DNA of 64,000 nucleotides, taken from positions 5,551,105 through 5,615,104 of the forward strand of contig NZ_ABIZ01000001.1 of NCBI RefSeq assembly GCF_000172155.1. The letters are read 5' to 3'. How positions within the stretch are numbered: position 1 is the stretch's first letter; each line of letters opens with the position of its first letter. Below, piece by piece: positions 27,303-37,137 of this stretch. The translations under genes and the position numbers were made by a program. The notes beneath the pieces are model-generated. The model searched no databases and had not been told where the DNA came from. It was given only the letters and a program-made list of their open reading frames with translations. Origin of the DNA: Verrucomicrobium spinosum DSM 4136 = JCM 18804. Its GTDB lineage: Bacteria > Verrucomicrobiota > Verrucomicrobiia > Verrucomicrobiales > Verrucomicrobiaceae.

Positions 27303-28388
27303 CTAAAACCGCAGCCCTTTGATCGCAGTGATGATGTGCGCTTCGGTCACTTCCTTGCTCACGTAGGCATCGCCCAGCGCCCGCAGCAAGACAAAGCGAA
27401 TGCTTCCTTCGCTGAACTTCTTGTCGTGTTTCATGTAGTCCAGGATGGTCTCGGTGGTCATCCCTTCCGGAAGCCGGGTAGGCAGGTTGAAGAGCTTCAC
27501 CATGTTGGCGATCTTCGCGCGACCAACAGGCGGCAGTCCGGCAAGCTGAGCGGACAATGACGCTGCCGCAATCATGCCGAGGCTGATGGCCTCCCCGTGC
27601 AGTAGCTGACCATAGCCTGCGCTGGCCTCAATGGCATGGCCAATGGTATGGCCGAAATTGAGCAAGGCCCGCTCCCCCTTCGTTTCATGTTCATCCGCTT
27701 CCACAATGCGGGCCTTGATTGCCACATTGCGGTGAATCAAAGCGGCAAGATCGCCTTTGCCCTCTGCCACTTCGGCGATGGCTTCAAACATGAAGGCATC
27801 CCGGATGGCGGCGTGCTTGATGATCTCCGCGAATCCCTCACGGTACTCCCGTTCTGGAAGGCTGGAGAGGGTGTCCACATCTGCCAGCACCAGGCTGGGC
27901 TGGTAAAAGGTTCCGAGAAGGTTCTTGCCCTCCGGCGTGTTCACGCCCGTCTTGCCGCCGACACTGCTGTCCACCTGGGAGAGCACTGTCGTGGGCACTT
28001 GAATGAAGGGAATTCCGCGCAGAAAAATCGAGGCGGCAAATCCGGCCAGATCCCCAATCACGCCCCCGCCGAGTGCCACGAGAAAGGACTTCCGGTCAAG
28101 GCCGGCCTTCAGCATTTCCCGGCACACATCTTCCACTACGGACATGGCCTTGCTGGGCTCTCCAGCTGAAACGGCAACCAGAGTGGCCGTGATCCCGCTC
28201 TGCTCCAGGCTGTCGATCACCGTCTGGCCGTAGAGAGGCTCCACGTTGGTGTCCGTCACCACCACGCACTTTTTCCGTCCCAAGAGCTCCGTCGCGTAGG
28301 TGCCCACGTGCGGGAGCAAACCGCTCCCTACATAGACATCGTAGCTACGTTCGGCGAGATCGACGCGGACAGAGAGGCATTCAGACAT
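27303..28388 (-). CDS. aroB: 3-Dehydroquinate synthase
   Basis: AroB converts DAHP to 3-dehydroquinate in the shikimate pathway, with NAD and a divalent metal. The 361-residue protein starts at ATG 28388 (an ATG at 28403 adds five residues). Motifs seen: VSAGEPSKAMSVVE, ALGGGVIGDLAGFAASIFLRG (NAD and metal region), PTTVLSQVDSSVGGKTGVN, EIIKHAAIRD and LLNFGHTIGHAIEA, LLHGEAISLGM with the metal-binding Glu and His residues. It is a single gene between dprA and miaA, all on the minus strand. Confidence 0.95.
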   Translation of the reverse strand: MSECLSVRVDLAERSYDVYVGSGLLPHVGTYATELLGRKKCVVVTDTNVEPLYGQTVIDSLEQSGITATLVAVSAGEPSKAMSVVEDVCREMLKAGLDRKSFLVALGGGVIGDLAGFAASIFLRGIPFIQVPTTVLSQVDSSVGGKTGVNTPEGKNLLGTFYQPSLVLADVDTLSSLPEREYREGFAEIIKHAAIRDAFMFEAIAEVAEGKGDLAALIHRNVAIKARIVEADEHETKGERALLNFGHTIGHAIEASAGYGQLLHGEAISLGMIAAASLSAQLAGLPPVGRAKIANMVKLFNLPTRLPEGMTTETILDYMKHDKKFSEGSIRFVLLRALGDAYVSKEVTEAHIITAIKGLRF

Positions 28389-28642
28389 GGAACCCTCAGT
28401 CATGAACGGGGAGGGGCCGCGTGCAAGCAGGTTTTAGCGCCTTCCCCCTCCCTTCTCAGCCTCTCCTGCAGCCAATTCTCTTCCAAGGGATTGCCCCAGT
28501 GCCACCTCATGGCATGGGTTTAATAAGGAAATGGGCGGCATAAATACGGCCATCTTTTCAGCTTCCGTTCAAGGAACCAGACGAACGCCCCCCCTTTCCG
28601 AAAGCTGGTTGATCCGTCCCCCTAGATCTCTTCAGGCCCGAA

Positions 28643-29539
28643 TCAATCTACAGCCAGCCAGTCGATTTTCGGCCATTCCCGCTGCCCCTCCGTCATCTCC
28701 AGCACCTTAAACCCTTTCTCCCGCCGGAACCACTTCTCCTGCCGCCGGGCGTACTGCCGGGTGGCAAGCTGGAGGGCTTCAATCATCTCGATCTCAGACA
28801 GCTCCCCTGCCAGATGACGACGCACCTCATTGACCCCGATGGCTTTATCGGCTGTACCAGAAAGCTCCCCTGCCGCGGCGACCTCTTCTACAAGTCCAGC
28901 CTTCACCATGTTCAGAACGCGTTGGTTGATGCGGATGTCCAACACCTCCTTGGGCCATTGCAGACGCATTCCGCGATAGGCTGGCTCTTGCAGCTTCCAT
29001 GCGGAACGGAGTTCAGACTGAGGCTGACTGGTAAGGAGGCAGATCTCCAAGGCCCGCGTGACATAGCGGTCGTTCTTCAAGTTCACCGTCGTCGCAGCGT
29101 GGGGATCCCGCATCAACAACCACGCCACGCGTTCTCTGGCAGTGAGGTGCTCGAGCTTCGAACGCAGGCTGGCGTCTGACGGCAGAGGACTCAAGCCGTG
29201 CGTCAGCGCTTTGACGTACAACCCGCTGCCCCCCACCACGATGGGCACCTTTCCCCGTGACGCAATCTCATCGATCACCTGCCTGGCCAGCTCGGAGTAG
29301 AAGGCCGCATCCCCCACCTCGGTGAGAGCGAGCACATCGTAGAGATGATGAGGCACCCTTGTTCGCTCCTCTGAAGTGGGTTTCGCGGTGCAAATATCGA
29401 GCCCCCTATAGAGCTGGAAAGCATCAGCATTCACCACCTCCCCACCCCAACGCTCCGCCAGTTCCACTGCGAGCGCAGACTTCCCTGAGCCGGTGGGGCC
29501 GACCACAAAAAAAGGTTTGATGACAGGGCTGACGGACAC
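28643..29539 (-). CDS. miaA: tRNA dimethylallyltransferase
   Basis: MiaA adds an isopentenyl group to A37 of tRNAs reading U-starting codons. The 298-residue protein starts with GTG at 29539; no in-frame ATG precedes the P-loop, so GTG is chosen. Motifs: VVGPTGSGKSALAVELAERWGG (P-loop), VNADAFQLYRGLDICTAKPT, VPHHLYDV, VPIVVGGSGLYVKAL and ATRQYARRQEKWFRRE. The protein is slightly shorter than the E. coli enzyme but has all catalytic motifs. Confidence 0.95.
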   Translation of the reverse strand: MSVSPVIKPFFVVGPTGSGKSALAVELAERWGGEVVNADAFQLYRGLDICTAKPTSEERTRVPHHLYDVLALTEVGDAAFYSELARQVIDEIASRGKVPIVVGGSGLYVKALTHGLSPLPSDASLRSKLEHLTARERVAWLLMRDPHAATTVNLKNDRYVTRALEICLLTSQPQSELRSAWKLQEPAYRGMRLQWPKEVLDIRINQRVLNMVKAGLVEEVAAAGELSGTADKAIGVNEVRRHLAGELSEIEMIEALQLATRQYARRQEKWFRREKGFKVLEMTEGQREWPKIDWLAVD

Positions 29540-29600
29540 AAAAGCAGGCAGTTAGAAACTAATGCGCAACTCCAAGGTGGGACATCACCTGTCGCGCACA

Positions 29601-29639
29601 AGAAAAAACCGCCTGTCAGCAAGAAGCCGACAAGCGGTT
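29601..29639 (-). terminator. Rho-independent terminator of the RRM gene
   Basis: On the minus strand AACCGCTTGTC (29629-29639) pairs with GACAGGCGGTT (29607-29617) with one mismatch, then a T-rich tail (TTTTTTCT). It lies about 30 bases after the stop of the RRM protein gene. Confidence 0.85.
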
Positions 29640-29669
29640 GAAGAAGGTCAATCTCCGTAAATCTCTTGC

Positions 29670-30386
29670 CTAGGCGGCAAGAGTCGGGCCGGGCTCTTCG
29701 GACGTCTCCGGGGAAGCGGCAGGTGCTTCAGAAGACTCCCTCCGGGGCTCCTCTTCATCACGAGGAGACATGGGCTTTGCGCCGCCCACCACAAGGGGCC
29801 GCCCCATGAAGTCTTTGCCGTTCAGATCGTCCACGGCCTTTTTCGCCTCGTCCACGCTCATCATGGTAACAAAGGCAAAACCCTTGGAGCGCTGGGTGCG
29901 GTTGTTCACCACCACTTCAGCATTCTTCACACGGCCGGAACCGTTGAAGAGCTCAAAGAGGTCACTCTCAGAAGCATCGTAGCTCAGGTTGCCCACATAG
30001 AGGCGCTCTGTGGTGACTTCCGTCGAAATCGGGGCCTGCCGCGGGGGACGGGCTGGTTTCGGACTGGACTCAACACGGGACTTGGCGGCTTCACGATCAC
30101 CACGGGCGATCGGGCCAAGTTCACGGGGGGCTTTGGGTTGCGGAGCAGGTTTGGCAGGAGCTTTGGGCTTGCCAAGCAGACCGAACGTCACCACCGAAAG
30201 GAACTTCTGGAATCCAGTAGGTTCAGGGGGCTTGGAGCGGTTGGGGCGGAAGTTTCCGCGGGTATCGCTGTTGCTGCTATTGCTGCTGCGGGTGCTGTCG
30301 GGGCGGTTGTTGCTGCCACTGCGGTGGCGGCGGCCTCCACGGCGCCCATTCGGGCGGCCGGAGCCATTGCTGTTGTAGTCGCTCAT
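29670..30386 (-). CDS. RNA-binding protein with one RRM domain
   Basis: The 238-residue protein begins MSDYNSNGSGRPNGRRGGRRH, an Arg/Gly/Asn/Ser-rich disordered arm. It has a middle basic linker, then one RRM at about residues 125-210: RNP2 LYVGNLSY and RNP1 RSKGFAFVTM. A final acidic tail (DEEEPRRESSEAPAASPETSEEPG) follows. Such one-RRM proteins bind single-stranded RNA in many bacteria. The gene ends with a hairpin terminator. The 523-base gap upstream is its leader and promoter region. Confidence 0.9.
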   Translation of the reverse strand: MSDYNSNGSGRPNGRRGGRRHRSGSNNRPDSTRSSNSSNSDTRGNFRPNRSKPPEPTGFQKFLSVVTFGLLGKPKAPAKPAPQPKAPRELGPIARGDREAAKSRVESSPKPARPPRQAPISTEVTTERLYVGNLSYDASESDLFELFNGSGRVKNAEVVVNNRTQRSKGFAFVTMMSVDEAKKAVDDLNGKDFMGRPLVVGGAKPMSPRDEEEPRRESSEAPAASPETSEEPGPTLAA

Positions 30387-30909
30387 CGGAACGGTATTTC
30401 GTTTTCTCTGGTTTCGGAGCGAAGCATGACCAGGGCGTGGCACGGCACGGATCCGCAGAAACGGCAGATCCAGCTATATCCGAAGCGAACGGAGAAAGTG
30501 CGGCGCGACTGGGGCTTCGCATGCAGTTCTGGCCACCGGCGGAGACGGCTGGCATCGCCGAAGATGCACGGTGACGGGTCAAGGCAGCACAAAGAGCTTC
30601 CGGAGTCATGGATGACTGGAAGGAGAGGCGGTTAGGTGCTTTTCGCGGGCTTGGGCAGCGCATTTGCGAAGCATTTCCAGGACTGGGCCTCAAAGCGGCA
30701 TGCTTTGACGAACTGACAGAAATGACAGTACTGGGATGCGCGGGGTGGCGCAAGGGGTTTTTCCCGAGGCGAATTTTTGCCCCGCAACCCCTTCAAGGTC
30801 AGCGAATACACGAAATCCCGCAGGGGGAGGTTTGACCGGACCACAAAAAAGCGCCTGCACGCTGGAGAGCATGCAGGCGCTTCTTTTGAAAGAATCGGGA
30901 GATCAGGAA
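30387..30909. other. 523-base gap between the RRM gene and ftsH
   Basis: The gap holds the ftsH terminator (30845-30890) and must hold the RRM gene promoter and leader. No convincing coding frame is present; short open frames in it use codons unlike the neighbours. No clear -35/-10 pair stands out. The long leader may matter for control of the RNA-binding protein, but nothing in the sequence proves it. Confidence 0.5.
30845..30890 (-). terminator. Rho-independent terminator of ftsH
   Basis: GCGCCTGCA (30851-30859) pairs perfectly with TGCAGGCGC (30882-30890). On the minus strand six T follow (plus-strand A at 30845-30850). It lies about 20 bases after the ftsH stop. Confidence 0.85.
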
Positions 30910-33015
30910 TCAGGCCGGGACACCGACAACACCGCCAGGCAACCCGCCCTCCTGCTCGTCCTCAGCAGAACTGGCAGTGCGTTCAGGGGTAGCCTTGGGT
31001 ACGGGAGGAGGCGTAGGAGGCTTGGGTGACTGGGGAGGATTCTGAATCTTACCGGTCTTCATGATCTCCTTGATGTGGCTGCCGTCGAGCGTCTCAAACT
31101 CCAGAAGGGCATGGGCAATGGCGTCCAGCTTGTCCTTGTTGGCGAGCAGGATGTCTTTGGCCTTGGAATAGGCTTCGTCGATGAGACGTTTCACCTCCTC
31201 GTCAATCTTCTGAGCGGTGGCACCACTGTAGTTGCGAGAACGACCGAGGTCGCGGGCCAGGAAGACGGCTCCGTCCCCTTCTCCGTATTCCACCATGCCG
31301 AGCTTCTCGCTCATGCCCCAGGCGCAAACCATGCTGCGGGCGATGTTCGTCGCCTGGCGGATGTCCCCCATGGCTCCGTTGGTCACATCGCTGAACTGGA
31401 CTTCTTCAGCCACTCGGCCACCCATGGCGACCACGAGGTCGTCAAGGAGCTCACTCTTGCGGTGGGTGAATTTGTCCTCTTCAGGCAGCCACATGGTGGA
31501 CCCGAGGGAGGGGCCGCGAGGGATGATGGTCACCTTGTGCAGGGGATCCGTATGCTCCAGAAGTTCGATCAGAATGGCGTGTCCCGCTTCATGGTAGGCG
31601 GTGTTCTCCTTTTCCTTCTCGCTCAGAGCAAGGCTACGGCGCTCACGGCCCCATCGCACCTTGTCACGGGCTTCCTCAAGCTCGGGAGTACCAATGGCCT
31701 TGAGATTTTTGCGAGCCGCCAGAAGGGCCGCCTCGTTGATGATATTGGCAAGCTCCGCACCGGAGAAGCCGGGGGTGCCACGGGCCACCTTGCTGAGGTC
31801 AGCGTTCTCGCTCAGCTTCACGCGCTTGGCATGAACGCGGAGGATTTCCTCACGACCCTTCACATCTGGAAGGCTCACCGTGACCTGACGGTCAAAGCGG
31901 CCCGGACGAAGCAGGGCGGGATCCAGCACATCAGGACGGTTCGTGGCGGCAATGATGATGACACCTTCCTGAGTGTCGAAACCATCCATCTCCACCAGCA
32001 TGGCATTCAGCGTCTGCTCGCGCTCGTCATGTCCCCCACCGAGCCCATGACCACGATGGCGGCCCACGGCATCGATTTCGTCAATGAAGATAAGGCACGG
32101 GGCATTTTTCTTGCCCTGCTCGAACATGTCACGCACACGGCTGGCACCCACGCCCACGAACATCTCGACGAAGTCGGAACCGCTAATGCTGAAGAATGGC
32201 ACGTCAGCCTCACCTGCGATGGCCTTGGCGAGGAGCGTCTTACCCGTACCAGGAGAGCCGACCATGAGCACGCCCTTGGGGATCTTGCCACCCAGGCGCT
32301 GGAATTTCTTGGGATCCTTGAGGAATTCCACCAGTTCCCAGACTTCTTCCTTGGCCTCTTCCACGCCGGCCACATCCTTGAAGGTGATTTTGTTACGGTC
32401 CTGGTTGAGAAGACGGGCCCGGCTCTTGCCAAAGCTCATCGCTCCACGGCCCGCCATCTTCATCTGCTGACGGATCAGGAGGAACAGGCCCACAAACACC
32501 AAGATCGGCAACAGGGTGAAGAAGATCGTGCCCGTGTAGTTGGAGGCATACTCAGGCGTGATGACGATGAGCTCGACCTTGGACTTGTCCAAACCAGCTT
32601 TCTCAGCGGCAGCAAGGCGGGCGTCGTTGGCCTTTTCGATCATGCGGTGCAGCTCGTCCTTTTGGAAGGCAATGTTCACCTCCGTGGTGAAGCTGCCTTC
32701 GGCCGCAGGGTTTTTGCCGTCAGCGGAAACTCCCTTGGTGTAATAACCACTGAGGTACTCAGTGCCAGTGCCCTGATTGGTCACCAGCTTGAGCTCTTTG
32801 TCCTTGGTGGAGATGATCTGGTCGTTTTCCAGGAGTTGCTTGAACTCGGCAAACGTCTTTTTGCCACTTCCCCCCAGACTCTTGTCCTGGTTGAGGAAGA
32901 AGGCCCATGCGATGATGAGCGCGGAAGCGCCGAGAAGCACCAACCCCTTCCAGTTAAACTGGGGCTCGGGCGTCTTGCGGTTGTTGCGCTGGGGATTCTG
33001 TTCTTCGTCGAACAT
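30910..33015 (-). CDS. ftsH: ATP-dependent zinc metalloprotease FtsH
   Basis: FtsH is a hexameric membrane-bound AAA+ protease that degrades misfolded membrane proteins and regulators. The 701-residue protein has two membrane helices (about 24-42 and 165-185) flanking a longer-than-usual periplasmic domain. The AAA domain has the Walker A motif GSPGTGKT, Walker [14 protein letters not shown] and the second region of homology [20 protein letters not shown]. The peptidase has HEAGH (about residue 474) with the two zinc-binding His. A Pro-rich tail ends the protein. All catalytic residues are intact. Confidence 0.97.
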   Translation of the reverse strand: MFDEEQNPQRNNRKTPEPQFNWKGLVLLGASALIIAWAFFLNQDKSLGGSGKKTFAEFKQLLENDQIISTKDKELKLVTNQGTGTEYLSGYYTKGVSADGKNPAAEGSFTTEVNIAFQKDELHRMIEKANDARLAAAEKAGLDKSKVELIVITPEYASNYTGTIFFTLLPILVFVGLFLLIRQQMKMAGRGAMSFGKSRARLLNQDRNKITFKDVAGVEEAKEEVWELVEFLKDPKKFQRLGGKIPKGVLMVGSPGTGKTLLAKAIAGEADVPFFSISGSDFVEMFVGVGASRVRDMFEQGKKNAPCLIFIDEIDAVGRHRGHGLGGGHDEREQTLNAMLVEMDGFDTQEGVIIIAATNRPDVLDPALLRPGRFDRQVTVSLPDVKGREEILRVHAKRVKLSENADLSKVARGTPGFSGAELANIINEAALLAARKNLKAIGTPELEEARDKVRWGRERRSLALSEKEKENTAYHEAGHAILIELLEHTDPLHKVTIIPRGPSLGSTMWLPEEDKFTHRKSELLDDLVVAMGGRVAEEVQFSDVTNGAMGDIRQATNIARSMVCAWGMSEKLGMVEYGEGDGAVFLARDLGRSRNYSGATAQKIDEEVKRLIDEAYSKAKDILLANKDKLDAIAHALLEFETLDGSHIKEIMKTGKIQNPPQSPKPPTPPPVPKATPERTASSAEDEQEGGLPGGVVGVPA

Positions 33016-33096
33016 AGTGAAATAGTAAAAGAGGGCTTTAGGAAGGATACACCGAACGGAGGTCGTGGAAACCCTTAAATTTCGGAACGCTGACGC

Positions 33097-33246
33097 TCAG
33101 GCAGCGGACGCACCCGATTGCACGGTCCGGCGGCTGAGCAAGGGTTTAGTGACAGCGTTGTCAAGAATGTTCAAGCCCTGAGTCATGCTCAGGGCCAAAA
33201 AGCGGCCCAGCTCATGCACTTGCCCTTGTGTGCGCCCGTATGCCAT
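33097..33246 (-). CDS. Possible small protein upstream of ftsH
   Basis: A 49-codon frame (MAYGRTQGQVHELGRFLALS...) ends in TGA 81 bases before the ftsH start. It has a helical middle segment (FLALSMTQGLNILDNAV) and G/C-rich third positions, but no strong ribosome-binding site. It could be a real small gene or part of the ftsH leader. Without homologs I cannot decide. Confidence 0.3.
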   Translation of the reverse strand: MAYGRTQGQVHELGRFLALSMTQGLNILDNAVTKPLLSRRTVQSGASAA

Positions 33247-33270
33247 GCCTAGTTTGCGCCTTCGTTACCC

Positions 33271-36200
33271 ATGACGCCGCCCGCCGAATCCCAGCCGACT
33301 CCTCCGCGCCCCAAAAAAGGGGCTGCCCGATCGGCTCTATCGCCGTTGGCAGGTGGGCGCTCAACTTGGTGGCAGCGCCTCCTGACCCGTTTCACGGGCC
33401 GTAGCCCGGATTCAGCGGGCAACACCATGCTGCCGGTGCTCATGGAGGTATTTGCCGGGTTCTCCAAGATCGATGGCTCCGTCATGGAGGAGGAGATCGA
33501 CTCCAGCCTGGGGTTCATGCGGTATGATTATCCGGAGGCCATTTACTCGGAGCTGCGCCGCATCTACTTTGAAGCGCTCCAGAAGCCCCAGGACCTCAGC
33601 GCCCGGGCTCGCGACTTGAGTCGCAGCTTGACGGTCGAGCAGAAGATTCTCCTTGGCGTACAGCTCTATCTTCTCATTTCCCGCTCCGAGAACTCCCGGC
33701 AACAGCTGGTGGAATTCTACCTGTTTATGACGAACCTGGGCATTGCCGCCCAGGCCATCGACATTGTCTATCAGCTCAATGCCGAGGACAAACCCGCAGA
33801 TGACGGGGAGTTCCGCAGCAAAGGCGGTCAACCTCTGGAAATGCTGCGCATCGCAGCCCACGAGCCATGCGACGTGCTCCTGCGCTCGTTGGGCGAGGAC
33901 TGCTCAGTGGCCGCGTTCCGGTATCAGAACCTCCTGCTGATCAAAAACGTCGGTGCCACCTCGGTGCTGGTCCGCAGCCGCACCCTGCGCCCCGGCGATT
34001 TCTCGCGTCTGTATCAGGGTGAGCGCGTGGTACTGGACGACGTCTCCCTGGATTACGCGGATCTCATAGGCTACTTCAATGCCAAAAAGAACCTCACGGG
34101 CACGCAGCTCTACCTGACCCTCACCGATGAGGGCAGCGCTGAGATCTCCCAGACGCGCAGTCGAGGCACAAATCTCCGCATCAGCTTCGGCCTCGGGGTC
34201 ACCATTGAGGCGTTGCGTGACACCGACGCCAAGATCAACGGCAAGCGGCTGCGCGAAGGCACCGTGATTGAGGCGTCGATTGAAGACAAGATCATAGCCA
34301 AGGATGAACTGGAGATCTCTCTTCAAGAACTGCGCCGCCGTGCGCGGGAGTTCGGAGAGCAATTCCGCCTGGAGGGCAGCCGCAACACTTACCTCGTCTC
34401 CAACAACCCGGACTTGCTCGACGAGGGGGACATCCTCCTCTCTCAAGATGGCGACGGAGAGATCCTGCTCAAGATCATCTGCAACTACGAGGACAAGACC
34501 GGTGAGCTGGAAGTGCTGCGCGCCGACCGGCCCATCCTCGTGGGGAACATCCCCATCAAAGATCGGGCCATACTTAACGACGGTGACACTCTGACCCTCG
34601 GGGAGGGACAGTACCTGCGCTGCCACTTTGCCGACCGGATCATCGAGGAGGAACGCAACATCATCCGGCAGGTCGAACTGCGCGAGGTGGGGCATCGTTT
34701 CGACCAGCGTGACACCGCGTTGGACAGCATCAGCCTCACCGCCCGGCGCGGAGAGATGATCTGCGTCATGGGCCCGAGCGGATGCGGCAAGAGCACCCTG
34801 CTCCGCACTATCGGCGGTCAGTTGAAGCCCCGGTTCGGAGACATTCAAATGAATGGCTTCCCTCTCTATGAGAGCTTGGACAATCTCTGCCCATACGTCG
34901 CCTACATTCCGCAGGAGGACGCTTTTGACTCCCTTCTGAAGGTTCAGGAAAACCTCGACTTCTCCGTCGCGGTGCGCTGCCCTCACCTGCCCGGGGACGA
35001 GAGGCGGAAGCGCGTCGACGCCAAGCTCGTCGAGCTTGGCCTCAATGAGATGAGAGGCCGGCTTGCCGGGACCCCTCAGCAGAAGTTCCTTAGCGGTGGC
35101 GAGCGCAAACGGCTCAATGCGGGCCTGGACATGATCGGCATCGCGGATGTGTACCTCTTCGACGAGCCGACCTCCGGCCTGTCTTCCAAGGACTCCGAGC
35201 ACGTTCTGGACCTCATTCGATCCCTGGCCCGCAACAAGATCGTCCTGGCGTCCATCCACCAGCCGAGCATGAAGCTCCTGCAGATGTTCGACAAGGCGCT
35301 GCTGCTCGACAAAGGCGGAAAGATGGCCTACTTCGGCACGCCGCAGGGCATGCTCGAGTATTTCTGGCAGGCATACTGCGAAGAAACCACCCCCCAGGAG
35401 GAGAATGCGGCCCCTGTACCCATGCCGGACATGGTCACGCCGGACCTGGTGTTCGACGTGTTGGAGACGCCTCTTCGCGATATCAGCGGCGACATCATCC
35501 ATGAGCGCACCAGCGATGGCCACTTGATGGCCGCAAGGCGGTTCCCGCCCAATTTCTGGCGCGACCGCTACCAGACGCATGTGCTGATGAGCAGCATGTC
35601 GCAGTCAGAGACGCGGCGGGAGAATGCCCGCCGGGAGGAGTCTCGCGGGGAATCGCTTGCACAGCAGCGCAAGCTGCCCAAGCCCCCCCATCTCACCATG
35701 CGGGAGGAGTCCATCCTCTTTGCAACAATGATAAAGCGGGCCTTTCTGAGCAAGCTCAGGAACCGGGCAAACCTTCTGACCACCCTGCTGGAGGCCCCCT
35801 TGCTGGCCTTTCTCATCTCCATGGTCCTCCGGTACTCTGAGGATGACTCCTACACCTTTGCCAGCGCCTTTCACATCCCCACCTACCTGTTCCTGACCCT
35901 GGTGGTGGCCATGTTTTTGGGGCTGACAAACAGCGCGGATGAGATCATCCGCGACCGGCCCATGCTAAACCGGGAGCGAAATCACAACCTCCGGGTGCGG
36001 TACTACATCATCGGGAAGATTCTCTCACTCTCGACCTTCTCACTCATCCAGTGCGTGATCTATCTGCTCATTGGCAATGCGGTGTTGGAGCTCCGGGAGA
36101 TGTTTGTCGTTCACTTGTTCTGGATGTTCATGACTTCCCTCACTGGGGTCTGCCTGGGGCTGCTTGTCTCCACCCTCGTGCACGACATCCGCACGGCGCT

Positions 36201-37050
36201 GAACATCATCCCTCTGCTGCTCATCCCCCAGATCATTCTCGGCGGGGCATTGATCAAGTACGAGGAAATGAACCGCAACCTGGATTTCGTGTACTCCATC
36301 CGCCAATGGTCGGCCAAGGGTGAGGACAAGGACACCTCCGAGGCCAGCAAACTCAAGGTTCCGCTGATCTGCCAGATCATGCCCCTGCGCTGGTCGTATG
36401 AGAGCGCGATCATCTCCCAGGCCAGGCTCAATCCGCTCAGCCGCGCCCAGTCCATGCTGGAGGACAGAATTCAGGGCCTCATCAACCTGCCCCGGCACAT
36501 CCCTATGACCGAGGAGCAGCGGGCGGATCTGGATTTAACAAAGCAGGCTCTGGCCGTAGTCTCAGGATTGCAGGATGTGGACGCCTCTGGAGTCAGCAGC
36601 CGGCTGCGACGCATCCAGGAAAGCGTCTCGAGAGGCCACCTCTCTCCCGAAGACATGAAGCTGAAGAAAGGCGTCAGCGCGGAAGAGATCTACGTAAACC
36701 GCAAGGTGCTGGATCTGGTGACCAAGGCGGAAATGGAACGTGAAGACTACCGCCGCACCGCCAGCCCCAACGTGTTTTTCGGCACTGTAAAGACCTACCC
36801 CCTCTTCGAACCCTCGGCCGCAGCCCCAGGATCGGAGGAAGAAGAACGGGCCACAGGCACCGTCCTGGGTGAATCCCGGGTGAGCAGCGCCACCGCAACC
36901 ACTGGCAACAACAGTCGCAAGGTAAAGCCCTGGTGGCAGGAGTTGCGGGTCCCCACTCTCTGGATGAACTTCATCGTCATGATGGTCACCCTTGTCATGG
37001 TGATTGCCGTGCTGGACGTTTCCCTACGACGCCAGCTCTCCCGGGTATGA
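33271..37050 (+). CDS. ABCG-type transporter fused to TerB-like and FHA-like domains
   Basis: The 1259-residue protein combines several parts. Residues about 50-170 look like a TerB-type helical domain (LMEVFAGFSKIDGSVMEEEI, SLTVEQKILLGVQLYLLI). Residues 200-460 are beta-rich with two FHA-like stretches (DAKINGKRLREGTVIEASI and GNIPIKDRAILNDGDTLTL). A full ABC ATPase follows: Walker A GPSGCGKST (501-509), signature LSGGERKR (607-614), Walker B VYLFDEPT (Asp631, Glu632), and the ABCG-style SSKDSEHVLDLIRSLA. An ABC2-type membrane domain with about six helices begins near residue 815, and one more helix lies at the C-terminus (IVMMVTLVMVIAVLDV). The transported substrate is unknown. Confidence 0.85.
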   Translation: MTPPAESQPTPPRPKKGAARSALSPLAGGRSTWWQRLLTRFTGRSPDSAGNTMLPVLMEVFAGFSKIDGSVMEEEIDSSLGFMRYDYPEAIYSELRRIYFEALQKPQDLSARARDLSRSLTVEQKILLGVQLYLLISRSENSRQQLVEFYLFMTNLGIAAQAIDIVYQLNAEDKPADDGEFRSKGGQPLEMLRIAAHEPCDVLLRSLGEDCSVAAFRYQNLLLIKNVGATSVLVRSRTLRPGDFSRLYQGERVVLDDVSLDYADLIGYFNAKKNLTGTQLYLTLTDEGSAEISQTRSRGTNLRISFGLGVTIEALRDTDAKINGKRLREGTVIEASIEDKIIAKDELEISLQELRRRAREFGEQFRLEGSRNTYLVSNNPDLLDEGDILLSQDGDGEILLKIICNYEDKTGELEVLRADRPILVGNIPIKDRAILNDGDTLTLGEGQYLRCHFADRIIEEERNIIRQVELREVGHRFDQRDTALDSISLTARRGEMICVMGPSGCGKSTLLRTIGGQLKPRFGDIQMNGFPLYESLDNLCPYVAYIPQEDAFDSLLKVQENLDFSVAVRCPHLPGDERRKRVDAKLVELGLNEMRGRLAGTPQQKFLSGGERKRLNAGLDMIGIADVYLFDEPTSGLSSKDSEHVLDLIRSLARNKIVLASIHQPSMKLLQMFDKALLLDKGGKMAYFGTPQGMLEYFWQAYCEETTPQEENAAPVPMPDMVTPDLVFDVLETPLRDISGDIIHERTSDGHLMAARRFPPNFWRDRYQTHVLMSSMSQSETRRENARREESRGESLAQQRKLPKPPHLTMREESILFATMIKRAFLSKLRNRANLLTTLLEAPLLAFLISMVLRYSEDDSYTFASAFHIPTYLFLTLVVAMFLGLTNSADEIIRDRPMLNRERNHNLRVRYYIIGKILSLSTFSLIQCVIYLLIGNAVLELREMFVVHLFWMFMTSLTGVCLGLLVSTLVHDIRTALNIIPLLLIPQIILGGALIKYEEMNRNLDFVYSIRQWSAKGEDKDTSEASKLKVPLICQIMPLRWSYESAIISQARLNPLSRAQSMLEDRIQGLINLPRHIPMTEEQRADLDLTKQALAVVSGLQDVDASGVSSRLRRIQESVSRGHLSPEDMKLKKGVSAEEIYVNRKVLDLVTKAEMEREDYRRTASPNVFFGTVKTYPLFEPSAAAPGSEEEERATGTVLGESRVSSATATTGNNSRKVKPWWQELRVPTLWMNFIVMMVTLVMVIAVLDVSLRRQLSRV

Positions 37051-37137
37051 TGACCGGCTGATCCCCATGGCTTCAGGCCATTTTGCAGCTTGTCAGTGAC
37101 AACCCCGGCATCCTTCTGTATTTCCTCGGGCTGACAG

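Noticed and set aside
31075-33078. 667-codon plus-strand frame opposite ftsH
   Set aside because: The ftsH product is certain from its AAA and HEAGH motifs, and the antisense product is rich in His and Leu with no known domain.
33904-35580. Long open frame on the minus strand opposite the ABCG-type gene
   Set aside because: It is antisense to a gene with clear Walker motifs. Its translation has no domain and reflects GC-rich codon bias on the opposite strand.
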